This document shows, one piece after another, positions 6,382-6,412 of a DNA stretch of 6,412 nucleotides. Source of the DNA: Candidatus Omnitrophota bacterium (GTDB lineage: Bacteria > Omnitrophota > Koll11 > VGKN01); assembly GCA_016867055.1 (NCBI GenBank), contig VGKN01000096.1, forward strand, positions 1 through 6,412, given 5' to 3'. Under the pieces are notes generated by a model. That model was given only the letters and a program-made list of their open reading frames with translations. It was not told the origin of the DNA and searched no databases. Positions within the stretch are counted from its first letter, which is position 1, and every line of letters starts with the position of its first letter. A program made the position numbers and the translations under genes.

Positions 6382-6412
6382 TGTGATTTTGGTTATTCTC
6401 AATGGTTATTAT

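Larger units (their letters stand above)
5187..6412 (-). mobile_element. IS4-family insertion sequence (right end outside window)
   Basis: The block is defined by an intact DDE transposase on the - strand. The left boundary is inferred from a sequence just beyond the transposase stop (about 5187-5205, containing GCTGTCCGCTAAAA) that resembles IS terminal repeats. The matching inverted copy, containing AGCGGACAGC, is not found between the transposase start and 6412, so the element should run past the right edge. No target duplication can be tested. The element sits downstream of the second permease gene and faces it tail to tail. Confidence 0.75.

Overview
The window is an AT-rich bacterial chromosomal segment. 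It holds a compact run of four housekeeping genes on the + strand (ispD 3' end, ispF, cysE, cysS), two sugar-type ABC permease genes on the + strand, and a partial insertion sequence with an IS4-family transposase on the - strand. The organism uses the MEP (non-mevalonate) isoprenoid route. The gene order ispD-ispF-cysE-cysS resembles the Firmicutes arrangement, but the intergenic DNA is full of short palindromic and 7-bp-periodic repeats. I associate such repeats with genomes of uncultured candidate phyla (for example Omnitrophota-like lineages). That placement is inference from memory and is not demonstrated here.

Layout: 2-358 is the C-terminal half of ispD, cut by the left edge. 359-413 is a repeat-filled gap. 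414-887 is ispF, and these two enzymes act in the MEP pathway. 932-1642 is cysE (serine O-acetyltransferase), with an unusual hydrophobic N-terminal segment. 1639-1714 is an inverted array of GTAAC heptads. 1721-3193 is cysS, which charges tRNA(Cys) with the cysteine whose synthesis CysE begins. 3265-4170 and 4216-5115 encode the two membrane subunits of a CUT1-type (MalF/MalG-like) carbohydrate importer, without a binding protein or ATPase in view. 5120-5168 is a long-loop inverted repeat. From about 5187 to the right edge lies an IS4-family element whose transposase (5206-6366, - strand) appears intact.

The first four genes probably form one transcription unit, with gaps of 44 to 78 bp. The permease pair follows cysS after 71 bp and may be read through from it or have its own promoter. 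I could not identify a convincing promoter, and none of the hairpins has a terminator-like T-tract. I found no clearly new biological system. The points most worth a second look are the membrane-anchored CysE, the heptad inverted repeat between cysE and cysS, and the orphan permease pair ending at an IS.
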